DNA of 64,000 nt from an uncultured Clostridia bacterium (lineage in GTDB: Bacteria; Bacillota; Clostridia; Lachnospirales; Anaerotignaceae): contig CAJTZO010000003.1 in NCBI GenBank assembly GCA_910583755.1, positions 56,681 through 120,680 on the forward strand, read 5' to 3'. The position numbers and the translations under genes were made by a program. Within the stretch, counting starts at the first letter, position 1, and every line of letters starts with the position of its first letter. A model generated the notes under the pieces. It did no database searches. It was not told the DNA's origin and saw only the letters and a list, made by a program, of their open reading frames with translations. This document shows positions 43,650-52,941 of this stretch, in pieces.

Positions 43650-44564
43650 TTATTCTTCTGTAAAATCAAGAGAAATTGTTTTTCTTTCTTCCCCAAGCTC
43701 TGCATGTTGAAAAATCTGAAAAGCATTTTTAAAATATAATTCTGGTTCTTGTAAAGAAGGGCTGAAATGTGTAAGCCACAAGCGAGAAACCTCTGCTTGT
43801 TTTGCCAATCTTGCTGCTTCTGAAAAAATCATATGTTTTTTTTCAATAGCTTTTTGCTTTTTTTCTTCTTCTCCATACATTCCCTCACAAATAAATAAAT
43901 CTGTATTTTTGACAAAAGGAATTAGTCGGTCTACAGGTCTGCTGTCTGTACAATATGCCACAGAAATTCCCTTTCGCTCGGCTCCCATCACCATATCACC
44001 GGTATATTGTTTTCCTTCCCATTCTGCAATGCCTTCTTTTTGGAGTTTTGACCATATTTTTTTAGGGATTTTTTGCTCTTTTGCCCTTTGCACATCAAAT
44101 TTTCCTTTTCTTAGTACATCAATACGATAGGCATAGCAGCGTACCATGTGGTCAGCTAGGGTGTAAGAAATGCGAAATCCATTTGTTTCAATCGGATTAG
44201 GAGTATCTTCTTTTAATTCTATTAAGGTTAAAGGAAAAGGTAATTCTGGTGCAATTCGTTTTAGTCCTTCTACAACATATTGTAACCCTGTAGGCCCAAT
44301 TAAAGTTAAAGGCTCTGTACGTCCTGCATTTCCAATGGTTAATAAAATACCAGGTAATCCAGAAATATGGTCTGCATGAAAGTGTGTGAAACAAATAACA
44401 TCAATTGTTTTAAAACCCCAGCCAAGCAGCTTCATGCTGACTTGTGTTCCCTCTCCACAGTCAATTAAAAGTAACCGACCATTTAACCGTGCTAACATAG
44501 AGGTTAAAAAACGTTCCGGCATAGGCATCATACCACCTGTACCAAGCAAACAAATGTCTAACAT
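43650..44564 (-). CDS. rnz: Ribonuclease Z
   Basis: tRNA 3'-end endonuclease of the MBL superfamily, 304 residues. LGTGGMMPMPERFLTSMLAR and DCGEGTQVSMKLLGWGFKTI are the RNase Z N-terminal motifs; CFTHFHADHISGLPGIL is the metal site; YCTDSRPVDRLIPF and LWLTHFSPSL supply the rest. None of the three tRNA genes in the window appears to encode CCA, which fits a need for this enzyme. Secure. Confidence 0.94.
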   Translation of the reverse strand: MLDICLLGTGGMMPMPERFLTSMLARLNGRLLLIDCGEGTQVSMKLLGWGFKTIDVICFTHFHADHISGLPGILLTIGNAGRTEPLTLIGPTGLQYVVEGLKRIAPELPFPLTLIELKEDTPNPIETNGFRISYTLADHMVRCYAYRIDVLRKGKFDVQRAKEQKIPKKIWSKLQKEGIAEWEGKQYTGDMVMGAERKGISVAYCTDSRPVDRLIPFVKNTDLFICEGMYGEEEKKQKAIEKKHMIFSEAARLAKQAEVSRLWLTHFSPSLQEPELYFKNAFQIFQHAELGEERKTISLDFTEE

Positions 44565-44735
44565 AATATGACTCCTTTTTGCGAATGATTTTTATTATCA
44601 TATCATAAAAGTAAACAACAGGCTACTATAAAAGTAACCTGCTGTTAAAATAAAATTATATAAAAGAAACGGATTTCCAAAAGTTTTGTGTGAGAACTTT
44701 CTATTTTTAAAAAAATGAGAAGTTAAGTCTCACAA

Positions 44736-44887
44736 ATTGCCAATAATGGCAATAACAGTCTGTCAATAAAGTCTTTTTTTGTAGGTTTCACCCACCCCCA
44801 CCAACTTTTTTTAAAAAAGTTGGACAAAAAACTTTCGTAGAAAAACTAGCGTTTTTCCTTATAAAATCAAGGTTTTTTGACAAACGG
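44736..44887 (-). repeat. Dispersed MITE-like repeat, copy G (inverted, internally deleted)
   Basis: Core 44756-44887 from CAGTCTGTCAA to TTGACAAACGG, read on the plus strand as the reverse complement of the other copies. The first two palindromes are deleted, and CAACTTT..AAAGTTGG and GAAAAACTAGCGTTTTTCC remain. An unrelated stem-loop ATTGCCA-ATAA-TGGCAAT (44736-44753) touches its left end. The rest of the rnz-vanW gap (44565-44735, 44888-44933) shows no gene. Confidence 0.7.
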
Positions 44888-44933
44888 AATAATATTTTTC
44901 AAAGAATTTTGTTATAAATTTTTTTATAGAAGT

Positions 44934-45692
44934 TTAACTTCCATATCTACTTGTAGCAGTATAATCCACAGTACCATCTGCTAGAGTTCTTTTTAAAACG
45001 TAAGTACCATCTGCTTGATGAACAACATCTACTTTAATATTTCCAACATTTGGGTCTTCTGTTGCTAAAAACCGCACCTTTAATTTACCATTTTGCATAA
45101 CAGATTCTATTTTAACAGGTACCTTTAAGTCATTTCTAAATTTAAAATCAATACTACCCCAAGATGCTGTGGCATCTCTACCATTTGGCATATATGCCAC
45201 AGGTAAAGAATGATTTTTTCTTTCTGTAATTGTCATCCCGGAATATAATGCAGCTTGATAGAGTGTGGAAGATATTTGACAAATTCCGCCACCAATTCCT
45301 GTTGCTGCCTTTCCGTTAGAATAAATGCCTGCTTCTTTATAATCCTTGCCATTATGGCTATTTTTTAATATTACATTGTTGTAAGAAAAACTATCTCCTG
45401 GCTCTAAGATAATGCCATTGATAGAATCTGATGCAAGATGCATATTATAATTTCGATTGTTGGAGTCTGCACCAGTATATTTTGTAGTGTAAGAAGCAAT
45501 ATCAAAATCGAAATTAGGAACAGCTTCCACCTCTACTTCTACAACTTCAGGTTCTGGTTCTTCTATAATAATAAATGGTTCTTCTACCGTGCTTTCAGAT
45601 GTAATGGATACTGTAGTATCTGGTACTTCTGTTGTAGGAGCGTTTCCTGCTACCATAGTCAATATCAGTAAATCTGCCACTGGCTTTAACAT
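44934..45692 (-). CDS. VanW-family surface protein
   Basis: 252 residues. Hydrophobic N-terminus (LLILTMVAGNA) that may act as a signal or anchor, an acidic linker rich in Glu/Val/Pro (about 35-60), then a VanW domain: SYTTKYTGADSNNRNYNMHL, GDSFSYNNVI, GGGICQISSTLYQAALYSGM, NHSLPVAYMPNGRDATASWG. This domain is common in Firmicute wall-associated proteins; the role is unproven and not in itself vancomycin resistance. ATG with GAGGTGAA upstream. Confidence 0.9.
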   Translation of the reverse strand: MLKPVADLLILTMVAGNAPTTEVPDTTVSITSESTVEEPFIIIEEPEPEVVEVEVEAVPNFDFDIASYTTKYTGADSNNRNYNMHLASDSINGIILEPGDSFSYNNVILKNSHNGKDYKEAGIYSNGKAATGIGGGICQISSTLYQAALYSGMTITERKNHSLPVAYMPNGRDATASWGSIDFKFRNDLKVPVKIESVMQNGKLKVRFLATEDPNVGNIKVDVVHQADGTYVLKRTLADGTVDYTATSRYGS

Positions 45693-45800
45693 ATGTATTC
45701 ACCTCTAATATTTTTTTCCATATATTATAACTGCTTTTTTCTTTCTATGCAATCTTTTCCATCTTTCATATTGTGCCAATCTTAGAGTTTTTACCATATG

Positions 45801-45930
45801 TAATATGCTCTCATCACTTAGAAAGTGGAGGCTTCTTGCTCAAGAATACAAATAGATTCAGTATCAGCAAGCGAACCCCGTTGATTCAACAGGTTTACAT
45901 TTGTACCTAATGTACGAATCACTGTATTAA
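45801..45930 (-). mobile_element. Solo right end/omega-RNA remnant of an IS200/IS605-type element
   Basis: On the minus strand a tail frame ends ESICILEQEASTF with a stop at 45819, the form of a TnpB C-terminus, then AGAAGCC, a CTC-CACTT-TCT-AAGTG-GAG stem-loop and ATATTAC. It aligns with the end element at 63899 (ACGGGGTT, TGATACT, GTATTSTTGAG-like, AGAAGCC, hairpin, AGTATGTCAC against AGCATATTAC). Additional stems: TACATT..AATGTA and CTTGCT..AGCAAG. No upstream tnpB remains. A TTGCTT-17-TATACT sequence just upstream on the same strand could transcribe it. It lies about 110 bases before vanW. Confidence 0.65.
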
Positions 45931-46170
45931 GTATAACAAAGATTTCTGAAAAAAGCAAGAAAAATACAATGTATCTTACTACCAATAGAAGCTGAAAAAT
46001 TCTGATTCGTTTTTTAAAAGGACTGATTTTATAGGGAAAAATTCTAATTTTTATACAAAAAAGAACTTTATTGATAAACTAAAAGTTAAAAAAACTTTAT
46101 CTTTTTTTTAGAATTTTGTATAAAAATGTATTTTTATTTCGTTTAAAATAGGAAAAGGGAGAGGATAGAG
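45931..46170. other. Gene-free spacer with degenerate repeat sequence
   Basis: TTTTTTAAAAGGACTGATTTTATAGGG, then AAAAATTCTAATTTTT and AAAAAAGAACTTTATTGATAAACT follow the order of the dispersed repeat in strongly shortened form (46010-46085). Otherwise AT-rich; GGAAAAGGGAGAGG at 46150 is the ribosome site of the next gene. Confidence 0.4.
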
Positions 46171-47190
46171 ATGTTTATTTTTCAAAAAAAATATTTAATT
46201 GCTTTTTTTAGTATATTACTCATTTGTTGTATGTTTCTTTTTTATATTATTTTTTTATATAAAAATGATAGAATAGAACTACTTTCATTACCCATCTTAT
46301 TAGTAGAAGAAAATAAAGAGGAGACAGAAAATTATTTTGCTTATGATATTTCTGAACTTTATGACGGAAATCCGTGGAAAGAAGAATGGAATATCAAAAC
46401 ATTACCTGTATTTTATAACACAGAGTTAAGAAATCGCAAAAAAAAGAATATAGATAAAAGAGAAAAAATTCAATCTAAAATAAAAGTCCTAGAACAAATT
46501 GCGAAAAAATTTGGTGTTACAAATAGGAATACAATGTTGTATGATACATGGAATGTTTTCCTAGAAAATAAGGATTATTCTTTTCAAATGAATTTTTATC
46601 AAGATATTCTTTTGATTAAATTTAAAAAATTTGTAGAATTACCTTTTATTTATGAAAAAGAAAGCAAAGAACAAGCAGAAAAGGTAATTTCTTATTTTAT
46701 TGATACTTATAAGGACTGTTTTGATTGGAAAGAAGCAGAAAAAGCACTTTACTGTTGGTATGATATTTATGGGGAAAAATATTTTTCTTTATATGCTTAT
46801 AAAAAAGGAAATACATTAGAAGAAGAATTATTGAATTATCATTTTAATCGTGCGTATCTTATGATAGGAGAAAAAAATGAAATCAGAGCTATTTTTTTTC
46901 GAAAAACAGACCTTTCTGAAAAAATAGGGGAGTATCCTATTATCACAACAGAACAGGCACAACAGTTATTGCAAAGTCAAACATATATATCAGTATTAGG
47001 AAATACCTTTTCCCAGAATATGACACTTGTAAAAACAGAACTGGTATATAGAGACAGCATTTATGATAGTATTTTTATGCCTTATTATAAATTTTTTGTT
47101 CAACTGCCTGAAATAGAAGAAAATGGCTTACACCACTATGATGTTTATTATATCCCAGCGGTACAAGAACAATATTTAAAATTTGACTAA
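46171..47190 (+). CDS. Membrane-anchored protein of unknown function (YycI-like layout)
   Basis: 339 residues with one N-terminal membrane segment (YLIAFFSILLICCMFLFYII) and an outside region. Not recognised with certainty. The C-terminal part, with GEYPIITTEQAQQLL, MPYYKFFVQLPEIEENGLHHY and YYIPAV, resembles the last domain of YycI-type and related Firmicute proteins. ATG with AAAGGGAGAGG upstream. The Lys/Glu/Tyr-rich composition fits the local AT bias. The next gene on the strand is the PEGA protein 138 bases on; no shared function can be shown. Confidence 0.65.
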   Translation: MFIFQKKYLIAFFSILLICCMFLFYIIFLYKNDRIELLSLPILLVEENKEETENYFAYDISELYDGNPWKEEWNIKTLPVFYNTELRNRKKKNIDKREKIQSKIKVLEQIAKKFGVTNRNTMLYDTWNVFLENKDYSFQMNFYQDILLIKFKKFVELPFIYEKESKEQAEKVISYFIDTYKDCFDWKEAEKALYCWYDIYGEKYFSLYAYKKGNTLEEELLNYHFNRAYLMIGEKNEIRAIFFRKTDLSEKIGEYPIITTEQAQQLLQSQTYISVLGNTFSQNMTLVKTELVYRDSIYDSIFMPYYKFFVQLPEIEENGLHHYDVYYIPAVQEQYLKFD

Positions 47191-47328
47191 ATTTATCACG
47201 ATATTTTATTTTCTCTAATTTTCTCTTGCACTTTTTTATGGAAACAGCTAAAATAAAATTGGTACAATTACAATTTATTGTACAATTAGGGGGCAAGTAA
47301 ATTCCCAATCAGTGGGAGGGTATGAAAC

Positions 47329-49266
47329 TTGGAAAAAAATCAAAAACACACAGAAAATGGTATTGACAAACAGGATACTATTTCACCTGTATTTTGGGAA
47401 AGTTTTGATAAAGTGGAATCAGAAGCTGAATTGGAAAAAACACAAATCAATAAAAACAGCACTACCAATAAAAAAGCAGAACAGGAAGAAGAAAAAAAAG
47501 TCAATACACTTATCCTTTCGGAAGAAATAGAGGATGATATTGACATAGAAGATGATATTTTTGATGAGGTAGAAGATGATACTGTTGTAACAGACAGAAA
47601 AAGCCAAAATGATACAGAAAATACTGATACCGCTCCACTTTGTTTGGTAAATGACGAGAACAAAAAAGAGGATACCAATAAAACAGAGGAAAATGACCAA
47701 AATACAGAGACAACACTTATTGTAGAGGAGGACAATAAAACAGTAGAAGAAGGAATGGAAGAAACCAAAATTTCAACACCACCTTCTTTAGAAGTAACAC
47801 AACGTTTGGATACCATAGAAGACAAAAGTGCTTTTTTAGAAATGCTTCAAAATATGGATACGATAATAGAGGAAGATGAGCTAGGCGACAAAAATGCTTA
47901 TTTAGACACAGTCGAGTCAGAAAATTTTGAAGAAGAACCAGAAGAATCTTTAGAAGATGATATTTATTATGATGAAGAAACTTCTTCTGCACTTTATCGT
48001 GCAGAAAGGAAACGTTTGAAAATCATATTGATTTCCTCTCTTGCTGTTGGTGTCATTGTTTTTTTAATTGGCTATATTATTATGGGTATGCATCAAAGAG
48101 AATTAAAAGAAGAATTGGAAAAACAATTAGCAGCACAACAAACCGTTACCATTGATAATCGGCTTGTTATGGTGCGCACAATTGCCACAAACAGAGAGTT
48201 ATCTGTGCATGATATTAACAGTAATGAACAATATATTATTAAAACAAATAATGATACAAAGTTTTTTGACCGCTTTCGGCGACAGAGTTCTGTCACAAAA
48301 ATCCAAAGGGGAGATTTAGTTTCTGTCATTATGAGTGATGATGGACAAACGGCAAAAGAAATCTATTATTCTGCGGATACATGGATGGCGAAAGAGGTGA
48401 ATGGTCTTTTTGTCAATCCACCAGAAAAAACGGTTTCTATCACTTTTGTAGATGGAACAGAGCAAAAAACATATCATTATACAGATGATAAATTATTTTT
48501 ATATAAAGATGGAGAAATTGCCCCACAAAGCATTGCTCCTTGTGATGTTATTACCATGCAGGGACGTGGTGATACAGTATGGTCTATAAAAATAATTGAA
48601 TCACATGGAACAATGACATTAAAACATGAAGATGAAATTGAAAATGGTGTTTTAACAGTAGATAATCAAGATAGGTTTGCTTTAGAAGGTTTTGGAAGCT
48701 TGGCAGTAACAGAAGGGGTTCATAAAATTTCTGTTACAGGGGATAATATAGAGCCTTTTGAAGATACCATATTTGTGGTACCAAGAGAAGACTTTGTATA
48801 TGACTTATCAAATGCACAATCAAAGACAGGTGTCGTTATTATCAAAGCAAATGTATATGATTTTAAATTGTATATTAATGGTGCAGATGCAGATGGTAAA
48901 AAACCGATTGTGTTACCACTTGGAGATTATGAAATTACAGTGCAAAAAAACGGCTATAAAACGTGGAGTCAGATGGTAACGGTGGTGGAGCCTTCTATTA
49001 CAGTAGATGTTTTGATGGAAGAAGATATTCAAGAAGGTGTGGTTTCTTTTCATTCTACACCAGCAGGTGCGACCATTATATGGAATGGGAATGAAATTGG
49101 TGTAACACCTTTGGAACATACAGTTCGTTATGGTGTTTATAAATTAGAGGTAGTATTAGAGGGATATAAACCTTATTTGGAAACGGTTGTTGTGGATAAA
49201 TCTGCTGTGACGATTGCGCCACATTTCGTTGTGGAAGAAAATACAGTAGAAAACCAATTACAATAA
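47329..49266 (+). CDS. PEGA-domain membrane protein with long acidic N-terminus
   Basis: 645 residues. Residues 1-225 are a disordered cytosolic region extremely rich in Glu, Asp, Thr and Asn (for example EEIEDDIDIEDDIFDEVEDD). One membrane segment follows near 228-252 (IILISSLAVGVIVFLIGYII), then a coiled stretch and outside beta domains. Two PEGA modules close the protein: about 505-565 (DFKLYINGADADGKKPIVLP) and about 570-640 (GVVSFHSTPAGATIIWNGNE). PEGA domains are found in surface and glycan-linked proteins. TTG start eight bases after GGGAGGG. Function unknown; topology clear. Confidence 0.85.
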   Translation: MEKNQKHTENGIDKQDTISPVFWESFDKVESEAELEKTQINKNSTTNKKAEQEEEKKVNTLILSEEIEDDIDIEDDIFDEVEDDTVVTDRKSQNDTENTDTAPLCLVNDENKKEDTNKTEENDQNTETTLIVEEDNKTVEEGMEETKISTPPSLEVTQRLDTIEDKSAFLEMLQNMDTIIEEDELGDKNAYLDTVESENFEEEPEESLEDDIYYDEETSSALYRAERKRLKIILISSLAVGVIVFLIGYIIMGMHQRELKEELEKQLAAQQTVTIDNRLVMVRTIATNRELSVHDINSNEQYIIKTNNDTKFFDRFRRQSSVTKIQRGDLVSVIMSDDGQTAKEIYYSADTWMAKEVNGLFVNPPEKTVSITFVDGTEQKTYHYTDDKLFLYKDGEIAPQSIAPCDVITMQGRGDTVWSIKIIESHGTMTLKHEDEIENGVLTVDNQDRFALEGFGSLAVTEGVHKISVTGDNIEPFEDTIFVVPREDFVYDLSNAQSKTGVVIIKANVYDFKLYINGADADGKKPIVLPLGDYEITVQKNGYKTWSQMVTVVEPSITVDVLMEEDIQEGVVSFHSTPAGATIIWNGNEIGVTPLEHTVRYGVYKLEVVLEGYKPYLETVVVDKSAVTIAPHFVVEENTVENQLQ

Positions 49267-49294
49267 TAAAACAAAAAAAGAGGAGGAAACAAAA

Positions 49295-51028
49295 ATGGAT
49301 TACAAAGAAAAGTATGCTCAATGGTTAAAAGACGATTGTTTTGATGCCGAAACAAAAAAGGAACTGGAAGCAATTTCAGGGGATGACAAAGAAATTAAGG
49401 AACGTTTTTACAAAGATTTAGAATTTGGTACTGCTGGTTTAAGAGGAATTATTGGTGCTGGTACAAATCGTATGAATGTTTATACGGTTGGAAAAGCAAG
49501 TCAAGGCTTAGCAAACTACATATTGTCACAAGGAGAAGAAACAGTAAAAAAAGGAATTGCGATTGCTTATGATTCCAGAAATATGTCACCAGAATTTGCA
49601 GAAGCAACTGCATTAATTATGGCAGCAAATGGCATTCCTGCACATATTTATCCTTCCCTTCGTCCTGTACCAATGCTTTCTTTTGCAGTACGTCATTTAG
49701 GCTGTACCGCAGGTGTTGTGATTACTGCAAGCCATAACCCTCCAGAGTATAATGGCTATAAAGTGTATTGGGCAGATGGTGGGCAAGTTCCTGCACCTCG
49801 TGATGGCGAAATTATAAAAGAAGTAAATAAAGTGGAAAACTATACAGACATCAAAAAAATAAGTTTGGAAGAAGCAAAAGCAAAAAATCTTTATCATGTA
49901 ATTGATAGTTCTGTAGATGATGCTTTTGTGGAAAATGTAAAATCTAGAGCATTAAATAATGATTTGGTGAAAAAATTAGGCGATGATTTCAAGGTGGTAT
50001 ATACACCAATTCATGGTTCTGGTAATATTCCTGTACGTCGTATTTTAGAGGAGTCTGGTTTTAAAAATGTATATGTTGTAAAAGAACAAGAACTGCCAGA
50101 TGGTAATTTCCCAACAGTTGGCTATCCAAATCCAGAAAATCCAGATGTGTTTACACTTGCAATTGCATTAGCAAAAGAAAAAAATGCGGATATTATTGTT
50201 GGTACTGACCCAGATGCCGATAGAGTTGGCGCTGTTGTAAAAGATGACAAAGGGGATTATATCGTATTAACAGGAAATATGACAGGTGCATTATTAACAG
50301 AATATATTCTTTCTCAAAGAAAAGAACAAGGAAAATTGCCTGCAAATGGTGCTGTTATTAAAACAATTGTTACAACAGAAATGACTCGTTATATCTGTGA
50401 AGAATATGGCATAAAATTGTTTGATGTATTGACCGGATTCAAGTATATTGGTGAAAAAATTAAAGAATTTGAGCAAAGTGGAGAATATGAATATGTATTT
50501 GGTTTTGAAGAAAGTTATGGTTCTTTGCCAGGTACTTATGCAAGAGATAAAGATGCCGTTGCTGCAACACTTTTGATTTGTGAAATGGCAGCATACTATA
50601 AATCAAAAGGTATGACATTGTATGATGGACTTTTAGCTCTTTATAAAAAATATGGTTTCTGCAAAGAAGGTATTAAATCCTTGACCTTAAAAGGCATTGA
50701 AGGTTTGGAAAAAATACAAAAAATTATGGCTACTTTCAGAGAAAATACACCATCAGAATTTGCAGGTATTGCTGTTACATGGGCAAGAGATTATAAAACA
50801 AAAGTATTTAAAAATGTAAAAACGGGTGAAACAGAAGAAGATACACTTCCTGTATCTGACGTATTGCATTATACACTAGAAGATGGTACATGGATTTGTA
50901 TTCGTCCATCTGGTACAGAACCAAAATTAAAATTCTACTATGGTGTAAAAGGAACCAGCGTAGAAGATGCAGATGCAAAAATTGCAGCTTTGGATAAAGC
51001 AGTAGATAAAAAATTAGAAGAAATTTAA
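49295..51028 (+). CDS. pgcA: Alpha-phosphoglucomutase (PgcA type)
   Basis: Interconverts glucose-1-phosphate and glucose-6-phosphate in the cytosol; 577 residues, the length of Firmicute PgcA. Marks: FGTAGLRGIIGAGTNRMN at the N-terminus, the phosphoserine loop TASHNPPEYNGYKVYW, the metal loop GTDPDADRVGAVV, sugar-specific FGFEESYGSLPG, and IRPSGTEPKLKFYY at the end. ATG after AGAGGAGGAAA. Links glycogen phosphorylase at the window start with Pgi. Some family members also act on mannose phosphates. Confidence 0.95.
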   Translation: MDYKEKYAQWLKDDCFDAETKKELEAISGDDKEIKERFYKDLEFGTAGLRGIIGAGTNRMNVYTVGKASQGLANYILSQGEETVKKGIAIAYDSRNMSPEFAEATALIMAANGIPAHIYPSLRPVPMLSFAVRHLGCTAGVVITASHNPPEYNGYKVYWADGGQVPAPRDGEIIKEVNKVENYTDIKKISLEEAKAKNLYHVIDSSVDDAFVENVKSRALNNDLVKKLGDDFKVVYTPIHGSGNIPVRRILEESGFKNVYVVKEQELPDGNFPTVGYPNPENPDVFTLAIALAKEKNADIIVGTDPDADRVGAVVKDDKGDYIVLTGNMTGALLTEYILSQRKEQGKLPANGAVIKTIVTTEMTRYICEEYGIKLFDVLTGFKYIGEKIKEFEQSGEYEYVFGFEESYGSLPGTYARDKDAVAATLLICEMAAYYKSKGMTLYDGLLALYKKYGFCKEGIKSLTLKGIEGLEKIQKIMATFRENTPSEFAGIAVTWARDYKTKVFKNVKTGETEEDTLPVSDVLHYTLEDGTWICIRPSGTEPKLKFYYGVKGTSVEDADAKIAALDKAVDKKLEEI

Positions 51029-51034
51029 AAGATA

Positions 51035-51070
51035 AAAAGCCTTGAGAAAATCACTCTCAAGGCTTTTACT
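51035..51070 (+). terminator. Intrinsic terminator after pgcA
   Basis: Stem AAAAGCCTTGAG / CTCAAGGCTTTT with an 8-base loop. Same CCTTGAG core as the terminator at 22164. Confidence 0.88.
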
Positions 51071-51136
51071 TTGCTATATTTTCTTTCAAGAAAACATAAA
51101 AAAATAAAACAATTATAACTTTTTCTTTATTTTTTC

Positions 51137-51165
51137 TTGTCTAATTGTACATTATCATATACAAT
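51137..51165 (+). promoter_or_regulatory. Promoter for ispE-gntR
   Basis: TTGTCT, 17-base spacer, TACAAT; 43 bases before the ispE start. Confidence 0.65.
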
Positions 51166-51207
51166 AGTGTCATAGGGTGGTATACAGTATAAAGTGGGAG
51201 GATTTTG

Positions 51208-52122
51208 ATGGAAGAACTAAAATTAAAGGCAAGAGCCAAAATTAACTTAACTTTAGATGTCACTGGAAAACAGCCAAATGGTTATCATACAGTATGTATG
51301 ATTATGCAAACAGTATCTCTCTATGATAACATATATATCAAACGAATTGATAAACCAGTGATTCGTGTAAAAAGTAACTTGGAATGGTTGCCTACCGATG
51401 AAAGAAATTTAGCTTATCGTGGTGCGGAATTGTTAAGAAATACATTTCATATCAAAGATGGTGTTTTTATCTATTTAGATAAAAAGATACCTGTTGCAGC
51501 AGGATTAGCTGGTGGCAGTGCAAATTGTGCTGCTGTTTTAGTAGGAATGAATAAGCTTTTTCGTTTGGGGCTTTCTAAAAGAAGTCTTATGAAATTAGGG
51601 TTACAACTGGGTGCAGATATTCCTTACTGCATTTTGCAGGGAACAGCATTAGCAGAAGGAATTGGTGAGAAATTAACACCGATTGTAAGCGGATGTCCCT
51701 TTTGTTATGTTTTGCTGGCAAAGCCTAATATCAGTATTTCTACTGCTTCTGTCTATCAAAATTTACACTTAGATAAGATTGAAAAACACCCTGATACAAA
51801 AGAAATGCTTTTACAAATGCAGCAGAATAATGTAGATGGAATGGGAAACCTTCTCTGCAATGTATTGGAAACAGTTACAATTTCAAAATATCATGAAATT
51901 GCACTTTTAAAACAGAAAATGCTGTCATTTGGTGCAAAAGGCGCACTCATGAGTGGTAGTGGCTCTACTGTCTTTGGATTGTTTACGGAAAAACAAAAAG
52001 CCATAGAGGCAGAACATAGTATAAAAAAAGAATTTGAATTAAGAGATGTTTTTGTTACAGAAATCTGGAATAAAAAACAGCAAAAAAAGGAGAGAGTACG
52101 AAATGGTCGACTACAAGTTTAA
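51208..52122 (+). CDS. ispE: 4-diphosphocytidyl-2-C-methyl-D-erythritol kinase
   Basis: GHMP kinase of the non-mevalonate isoprenoid pathway, 304 residues. LKARAKINLTLDVTGKQPNG and YHTVCMIMQTVSLYD at the N-terminus, the ATP loop PVAAGLAGGSANCAAVLVGM, DIPYCILQGTALAEGIGE, and SGSGSTVFGLF. ATG at 51208 follows GGGAGGA; a TTG lies one codon earlier. Overlaps the GntR gene by 20 bases, the same pairing seen in other Clostridia. A terminal basic tail (KKQQKKERVRNG) lies over the next gene's ribosome site. Confidence 0.96.
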   Translation: MEELKLKARAKINLTLDVTGKQPNGYHTVCMIMQTVSLYDNIYIKRIDKPVIRVKSNLEWLPTDERNLAYRGAELLRNTFHIKDGVFIYLDKKIPVAAGLAGGSANCAAVLVGMNKLFRLGLSKRSLMKLGLQLGADIPYCILQGTALAEGIGEKLTPIVSGCPFCYVLLAKPNISISTASVYQNLHLDKIEKHPDTKEMLLQMQQNNVDGMGNLLCNVLETVTISKYHEIALLKQKMLSFGAKGALMSGSGSTVFGLFTEKQKAIEAEHSIKKEFELRDVFVTEIWNKKQQKKERVRNGRLQV

Positions 52123-52780
52123 CATCAGTTCAAATGAATATTTACCTTTAAGAGACGTTGTATTTAATACACTAAGAGACGCTATATTAACAGGAAAATT
52201 AGAACCTGGCGAAAGACTTATGGAAAATCAGCTTGCAGAAAAACTTGGGGTAAGCCGTACACCAATCAGAGAGGCACTTCGTATGTTGAAGCTAGAAAAC
52301 CTTGTAGAGCTGACTCCTAGAAAAGGCGCACAAGTATTAGATATGAGCGAGAAAGATATTATTGATGTTTTGGGAATTAGGGAAGTGTTAGAAGGACTGG
52401 CAACACAACTTGCTTGCAAAAAAATGACATCTGAATTATTAGAAGAACTGAAACAAACACAACAGGAATTAGAGCAAGCTGCAAATGGCAGTGATAAAGA
52501 AAAAATAGTAAATATAGACGAGCATTTTCATCATATTATTTTTCTTTCAACAAAAAATGAAAGGTTAATACAGATTTTTAATAATTTAAAAACGCAATTA
52601 TATCGTTATCGTATGGCACATGTAAAATTAGATGGTGGGATTAAAGAAATTATTATACAGCATAGAGAAATATTAAATGCAATTGAAAATAAAAATGCTG
52701 TAGAAGGAGAAATTTTAGCAAAAAAACATATTCAATATCAAACAAAATTTATATTGGATGCTTTGCATAAAAAAGAATAA
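52103..52780 (+). CDS. GntR-family transcriptional regulator (FadR/FCD type)
   Basis: 225 residues; ATG at 52103 after AAAAGGAGAGAG. N-terminal winged helix (residues about 10-75): LRDAILTGKLEPGERLMENQ, LAEKLGVSRTPIREALRML. C-terminal FCD helical domain with the metal-ligand pattern DEHFHHIIF, near the middle, and HREILNAIENKN with HIQYQ near the end. The effector is unknown, usually a small organic acid with a metal. Coupled to ispE, although a functional link is not implied. Confidence 0.94.
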   Translation: MVDYKFNISSNEYLPLRDVVFNTLRDAILTGKLEPGERLMENQLAEKLGVSRTPIREALRMLKLENLVELTPRKGAQVLDMSEKDIIDVLGIREVLEGLATQLACKKMTSELLEELKQTQQELEQAANGSDKEKIVNIDEHFHHIIFLSTKNERLIQIFNNLKTQLYRYRMAHVKLDGGIKEIIIQHREILNAIENKNAVEGEILAKKHIQYQTKFILDALHKKE

Positions 52781-52941
52781 TTTGTAAGAAAAAACAGAAA
52801 AAAAGGAGAAAAACACTCATATTGCTGTGCTATAGCAGAATGTGCTGTTTTTTTCATCCTTTTTTTCTTGCATTACTACAGTAGATAGCATAAAATGTAA
52901 TTAGTGTCGTTTTAAGCTATTTCATAGAAAGGAGAGTGTGC

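Noticed and set aside
45801..45930. 6S RNA or c-di-AMP riboswitch upstream of vanW
   Set aside because: The stem-loops and promoter first suggested this, but the aligned match to the IS605 end at 63.9 kb and the TnpB-like tail frame give a better explanation.
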